This document shows positions 60,712-64,000 of a DNA stretch of 64,000 nt, piece by piece (the stretch's first letter is position 1; every line of letters begins with the position of its first letter). Source of the DNA: Myxococcus xanthus (GTDB lineage: Bacteria > Myxococcota > Myxococcia > Myxococcales > Myxococcaceae); NCBI RefSeq assembly GCF_006402735.1, contig NZ_CP017174.1:1863001-1927000 (forward strand), written 5' to 3'. The position numbers and the translations under genes are program-made. The notes beneath the pieces were generated by a model, which saw nothing but the letters and a program-made list of their open reading frames with translations, was not told the origin of the DNA and made no database searches.

Positions 60712-61677
60712 GTGAGACTCCTCGTCCTGGCCATGGCGCTGGGGTTGTGTGCCTGCAAGCCGCGCGCGGAAGCCCCCCAGGAGGCCAGGCCTCCCGCCGC
60801 GCCGCGGCAAGACGCCGTGCGCACGCAGGGTGACGCGCCCAAGAGCCCGGAGGCACAGCGGCTGGAGCGAGGCCGCTACCTGGTGGAGAACGTGCTGGCG
60901 TGCGGCGCCTGTCACTCGGAGCGGGACTGGACGCGTTACGGGGGGCCGGTCCAGGGCGCCCCGCTGTCGGGCGCGTGCCAGGACGAGCAGTGGGGGCTGC
61001 CGGGGCGCGTCTGCTCGCCCAACATCACCTCCGACCCCGAGCACGGCATCGGCAAGTGGACGGACGCGGAGCTGCTGCGGGCCCTGCGCGAGGGCTTTGG
61101 CCGTGACGGCCGGGTACTGGTGCCGATGATGCCGTACCTCTTCTACCGCGAGCTGTCGGACGACGACGCGAAGGCGGTCGTCGCGTGGCTTCGTCAGGTG
61201 CCCGCGTCGTCCAAGGTCGTGGCTCGTTCGAGCCTGCCCGAGGAGATGATGAACGCGCTCGATGGGCTCGCCTCGGCCCTGCCGGGGCCCGTGCCGCCCC
61301 CCGCGGATGACCCTGTCGCCCGGGGCCGCTATCTCACGCAGGTGGCGCAGTGCGCCGCATGTCACGCGGGCATGGATGAGGCGGGCACGCCCTTCGCTGG
61401 AGGCCGTCCCATGCCCACGCCCTACGCGCCGGAGGTCGCGTCGAACCTCACACCCCACGCGCAGGGACTGCACACCCTGCGCGAAGAGGCGTTCATCGCC
61501 CGCTTCACGGCCTTCCGCGACCTGGCCCCGGCGCCCAGCGCCCAGGGGCAGGTCAACAAGCTCGTCATGCCCTGGGGCTTCTACGCCGGGCTGTCCCAGG
61601 AGGACCTGCGGGCCATGTACCGTTACCTCCGGACGGTGCCCGCCGCGGTGCCTGCCCGTGCCGCCGAAGCACCGTGA
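60712..61677 (+). CDS. Dihaem cytochrome c lipoprotein
   Basis: This 321-residue protein is predicted to be a lipoprotein (LGLCAC, Cys about 13-15). It has two class I cytochrome c domains with haem-binding motifs CGACH (about 64-68) and CAACH (about 217-221). Distal Met candidates lie in VLVPMMPYLFY and KLVMPWGFY, which match the MP(x)6Y pattern of alcohol dehydrogenase cytochrome c subunits. The GTG at 60712 has GGGGAGG upstream. It probably passes electrons in the periplasm. Its place between the Rieske gene and the multihaem gene suggests a common redox pathway but does not prove it. Confidence 0.85.
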   Translation: MRLLVLAMALGLCACKPRAEAPQEARPPAAPRQDAVRTQGDAPKSPEAQRLERGRYLVENVLACGACHSERDWTRYGGPVQGAPLSGACQDEQWGLPGRVCSPNITSDPEHGIGKWTDAELLRALREGFGRDGRVLVPMMPYLFYRELSDDDAKAVVAWLRQVPASSKVVARSSLPEEMMNALDGLASALPGPVPPPADDPVARGRYLTQVAQCAACHAGMDEAGTPFAGGRPMPTPYAPEVASNLTPHAQGLHTLREEAFIARFTAFRDLAPAPSAQGQVNKLVMPWGFYAGLSQEDLRAMYRYLRTVPAAVPARAAEAP

Positions 61678-61683
61678 CGCTTT

Positions 61684-61713
61684 TTGGTTCCAACTCGGGA
61701 TGCCCGCTAGACT
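61684..61713 (+). promoter_or_regulatory. Putative promoter of the multihaem cytochrome gene
   Basis: TTGGTT (61684-61689), an 18-bp spacer and TAGACT (61708-61713) lie in the 75-bp gap before the ATG at 61753. This is a good fit to the TAG-type -10 boxes seen before other genes here. Confidence 0.45.
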
Positions 61714-61752
61714 GCGAGACCCTGTTCCCCCGCGTCGTCGCTCCGCCCCCTC

Positions 61753-63651
61753 ATGAAAAAGCCTTTCGCACTTCTCTTATGCCTGTCCTCCTGGGCGCTC
61801 GGTTCGGGCTGCAACCTGCTCGACATCTCTGACGCGGAGGGGACGCGTGGTCGTGGCGCGAGGGCCTTCGACCCGTATTCGAGCTCGGCCTCCGGTGCCA
61901 TCTCCCTCAGCCTCCTGGCCTTCAATGGCTGCGCCATCCTCCCCAATGGCGAGCCGGTGGCGCGAGGAGACGTGAACCTGCCGGAAGGCGCGTATCCAGA
62001 CGTCTGCACGCGGCTGAATGACGGTGCCCCGCTGGGTCCGCCCATGCCGCCCTTCGCGCGCTTCAACGTCACGCCGGGCACCATCTACTTCCTGCGTGAA
62101 ATCACGCTGGTGGACACCGTCTTCGGCCAGCACACCGAATTCAACAACCGGCAGGCGCCCGCGACCTGGGCCCGCCGGCAGTCGCGCTTCAAGTCGCTCG
62201 ACTGGAACGGGCTGACCATCGGCCAGGAGACCTGGCGGGACCGGGGCAGCGGCGCCTTCCAGCGCGAGACGTACTTCGAGAACGCCGCGTGGATGATTTC
62301 CAACAATGACTCCTTCCTGGTGGAGGTGCTGGACTCGGATGGCAACGCGCGCGCGTCGCAGACCTACCTGCGCCGGGACTTCCTCTCGGAGAACGCCACC
62401 ACCGGCCGCACGCGCGTGAGCTGGGCCGTGGACGGGCTGGCGCGGCCCCGCTTCCCGGATGATCCGGAACCGCAGCCGCCCGGCGTCGACCCCATCTACC
62501 AGACGGTGGTGAAGGTCTCGGTGGCCAACGCCACCAACCCGTTCAAGTCCATCACCATGCCTGACATCTCCGGGGACGGCGCCATTCGCGTCACCTGGAG
62601 CCTGATGCCTGAAGCGCCCTTCTACTTCCCGGTGACCTTCGTCCCGGAGCAGGAGCGTCCAGCCACCTGCTTCCGGCTGGGGCCGGATGGGCTCGCGACG
62701 GACGAGCAGGTGCCCTGTGGTTTCGGACTGGAGCAGGCCGTGCGCATCCGCACGCCGCAGAACGGCCGCTACTACATGCCGGGTGAGACGGTGGACTTCA
62801 TGGTGTCGCTGCGTGACGGCGACGGCAACGGCCTGCACTCGCGCGACCTGCTACCCACCTACAACGAGTACGTGAACGGCGACTCCAACGGGCTCGCCTA
62901 CTTCAACGACTTCATGATCTTCACCTACCGGGACACGAGCAGCTCGGAGTCCGGTTTCAAGGTGGTGGGGCCGCTGCAGGACCTCCGCGTGGCCAACGGC
63001 ACCTACCAACTGCCGTACTTCTCCTATCCCGGCACGAGCGAACCGCGCTTCTTCGTGGAGCCCGGCCTGCCGTCCATCCTCCCTGGCTACGCGGACTCAC
63101 AGCCGCCCGCCCGCTACGCCGTCGCGCTGCCTCCGGACGCGAAGCCCGGTACCTATGCCATCGTCCTCAAGGGCCACCGCAGCTACATGGGCGAGCGTCT
63201 CAACCGGCTGGATCCCTTCTTCTTCCAGGTGGGCCAGGAGCAGAAGACGACCTATCCGGAGCGCATCGGCAACTGCCAGGTGTGCCACAACGGGACCAAC
63301 TCCCTGTCCAACGTGCACCACGGCATGGCCGTGGACCACGTGGAGCTCTGCAAGACGTGCCACTTCGAGCAGGCCGTGGGGCAGGTGTCGGACATCGTCC
63401 ACCGCATCCACGCCTCCTCCCGCAAGTACTCGCAGAACCGCGCGGACTGCACCCTGTGCCACCTGACGCGTGAGAGCACGCTGCGGCCCAGCCTCATGTC
63501 CTGCAACGGCTGCCACGTGCAGTCGCACGGCACGGAGTACTACGACCTGTACTTCGCGGAGATGCACGTGACGCCGAACGCGTATGGCAACTGCGCCAAC
63601 GCCTGCCACGCAGAGACGCCGCCCATGCAGCACATCCTTCCGCCCCAGTGA
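61753..63651 (+). CDS. Multihaem c-type cytochrome lipoprotein (OmcA/MtrC-like)
   Basis: This 632-residue lipoprotein has a basic start (MKKPFALLL) and lipobox LGSGC (Cys about 20). Residues about 30-500 are beta-rich without haem motifs. The C-terminal about 130 residues carry four CxxCH sites (CQVCH, CKTCH, CTLCH, CNGCH) and one CANACH (CxxxCH), plus many free His as possible sixth ligands. That arrangement resembles OmcA/MtrC-type outer-surface cytochromes with the haem part at one end. It probably carries electrons at or across the outer membrane. It is followed after 11 bp by another lipoprotein gene, so they share an operon. Confidence 0.85.
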   Translation: MKKPFALLLCLSSWALGSGCNLLDISDAEGTRGRGARAFDPYSSSASGAISLSLLAFNGCAILPNGEPVARGDVNLPEGAYPDVCTRLNDGAPLGPPMPPFARFNVTPGTIYFLREITLVDTVFGQHTEFNNRQAPATWARRQSRFKSLDWNGLTIGQETWRDRGSGAFQRETYFENAAWMISNNDSFLVEVLDSDGNARASQTYLRRDFLSENATTGRTRVSWAVDGLARPRFPDDPEPQPPGVDPIYQTVVKVSVANATNPFKSITMPDISGDGAIRVTWSLMPEAPFYFPVTFVPEQERPATCFRLGPDGLATDEQVPCGFGLEQAVRIRTPQNGRYYMPGETVDFMVSLRDGDGNGLHSRDLLPTYNEYVNGDSNGLAYFNDFMIFTYRDTSSSESGFKVVGPLQDLRVANGTYQLPYFSYPGTSEPRFFVEPGLPSILPGYADSQPPARYAVALPPDAKPGTYAIVLKGHRSYMGERLNRLDPFFFQVGQEQKTTYPERIGNCQVCHNGTNSLSNVHHGMAVDHVELCKTCHFEQAVGQVSDIVHRIHASSRKYSQNRADCTLCHLTRESTLRPSLMSCNGCHVQSHGTEYYDLYFAEMHVTPNAYGNCANACHAETPPMQHILPPQ

Positions 63652-63662
63652 GAACGACCGCC

Positions 63663-64000
63663 ATGAAGACCTCCCTGAGGGCTTTCGCAGTCACCTCCAG
63701 CCTTGCCTTGGCGTTCTCCGGTGGATGTTCGGGCAGCGACGGCCCGCCCACGTCCACCCCCGACGACGCATACACGGACTTGCCGGAGGCGAAGACCACC
63801 GTGTCGGGCATCGCCTTCGACCCGGAGGCGTTCTTCTTCTCGATGGCGACGTTCCCGGTGATGGACCCGGAGATGCCGCCTCCGCCGCCCTTCCTGTTCG
63901 AGAACATTCCCTACGTGTTCCGCTCCGCGCCGGTGGGCGCGCGGGTGAGCGTCGTGCGTGACGGGGTGTCGCTGGACTCCAGCGGGCCGGTGGCGCCCAA
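63663..64000 (+). CDS. Lipoprotein, N-terminal part (runs off the window)
   Basis: The first 112 codons only. There is a signal peptide with a lipobox-like LAFSGGC (Cys about 22), a Gly/Ser/Pro linker (SGSDGPPTSTPDD), then a segment that may start a beta domain (TVSGIAFDPEAFFFS), with Pro-rich PPPPPFLF. No haem motif is visible yet. It is co-transcribed with the multihaem cytochrome gene, so it may be its surface partner. Function unknown. Confidence 0.7.
   Translation, partial: MKTSLRAFAVTSSLALAFSGGCSGSDGPPTSTPDDAYTDLPEAKTTVSGIAFDPEAFFFSMATFPVMDPEMPPPPPFLFENIPYVFRSAPVGARVSVVRDGVSLDSSGPVAP

Overview
The window comes from a high-GC (about 70%) myxobacterium, most likely Myxococcaceae. The evidence is the strong G/C third-position bias, GTG/TTG starts, a eukaryote-like Ser/Thr kinase, many lipoproteins and a giant NRPS beside envelope-transport genes. 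It is almost wall-to-wall coding: no gap exceeds 300 bp, and I see no rRNA, CRISPR array, insertion sequence or convincing tRNA.

1-12.7 kb is mostly ordinary chromosome: a kinase N-terminus, a metallo-beta-lactamase-fold protein of the flavodiiron type, a YqaA/DedA membrane protein, a secreted endonuclease/phosphatase-fold lipoprotein, an AI-2E family exporter, a DoxX protein, a ThrE-like exporter, three small envelope-stress-type proteins, an RsuA-type pseudouridine synthase and a GT-C type membrane glycosyltransferase. 11.9-14.7 kb is a pabB-pabA-pabC-like operon, preceded by an unusual array of three 20-bp palindromes at 62-63 bp spacing.

15.0-20.8 kb (minus strand) is a compact three-gene operon that I cannot match to a named system. 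In transcription order it encodes a DUF559/Vsr-like PD-(D/E)xK nuclease with an extra N-terminal domain, a two-ended winged-helix protein, and a 1157-residue protein fusing an AAA/KAP-like ATPase to a HerA/FtsK-like ATPase. This is the best candidate in the window for an undescribed DNA-processing or anti-phage system. 21-24.4 kb carries a FAD monooxygenase, an extended SDR and an acyltransferase.

24.5-59.3 kb is a biosynthetic gene cluster. It contains an ABC exporter pair, two paralogous methyltransferases, an acyl-ligase/ketoreductase/carrier protein, two FtsX/LolCE-type permeases, a LolA/LolB-like periplasmic protein, one 6630-residue NRPS with six C-A-T modules and a terminal thioesterase, and an outer-membrane protein translationally coupled to the NRPS. 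The deduced product is a hexapeptide, probably N-acylated. Module 3 has a textbook Gln code, and modules 4 and 5 have identical codes. Modules 1/2 and 4/5 are recent duplications; in the 1/2 pair only a ~263-bp window over the substrate pocket differs, which looks like a natural subdomain swap.

59.4-64 kb is a plus-strand set: a 60-residue acidic peptide coupled to a Rieske oxygenase, a dihaem cytochrome c lipoprotein, a multihaem cytochrome lipoprotein and the start of another lipoprotein.
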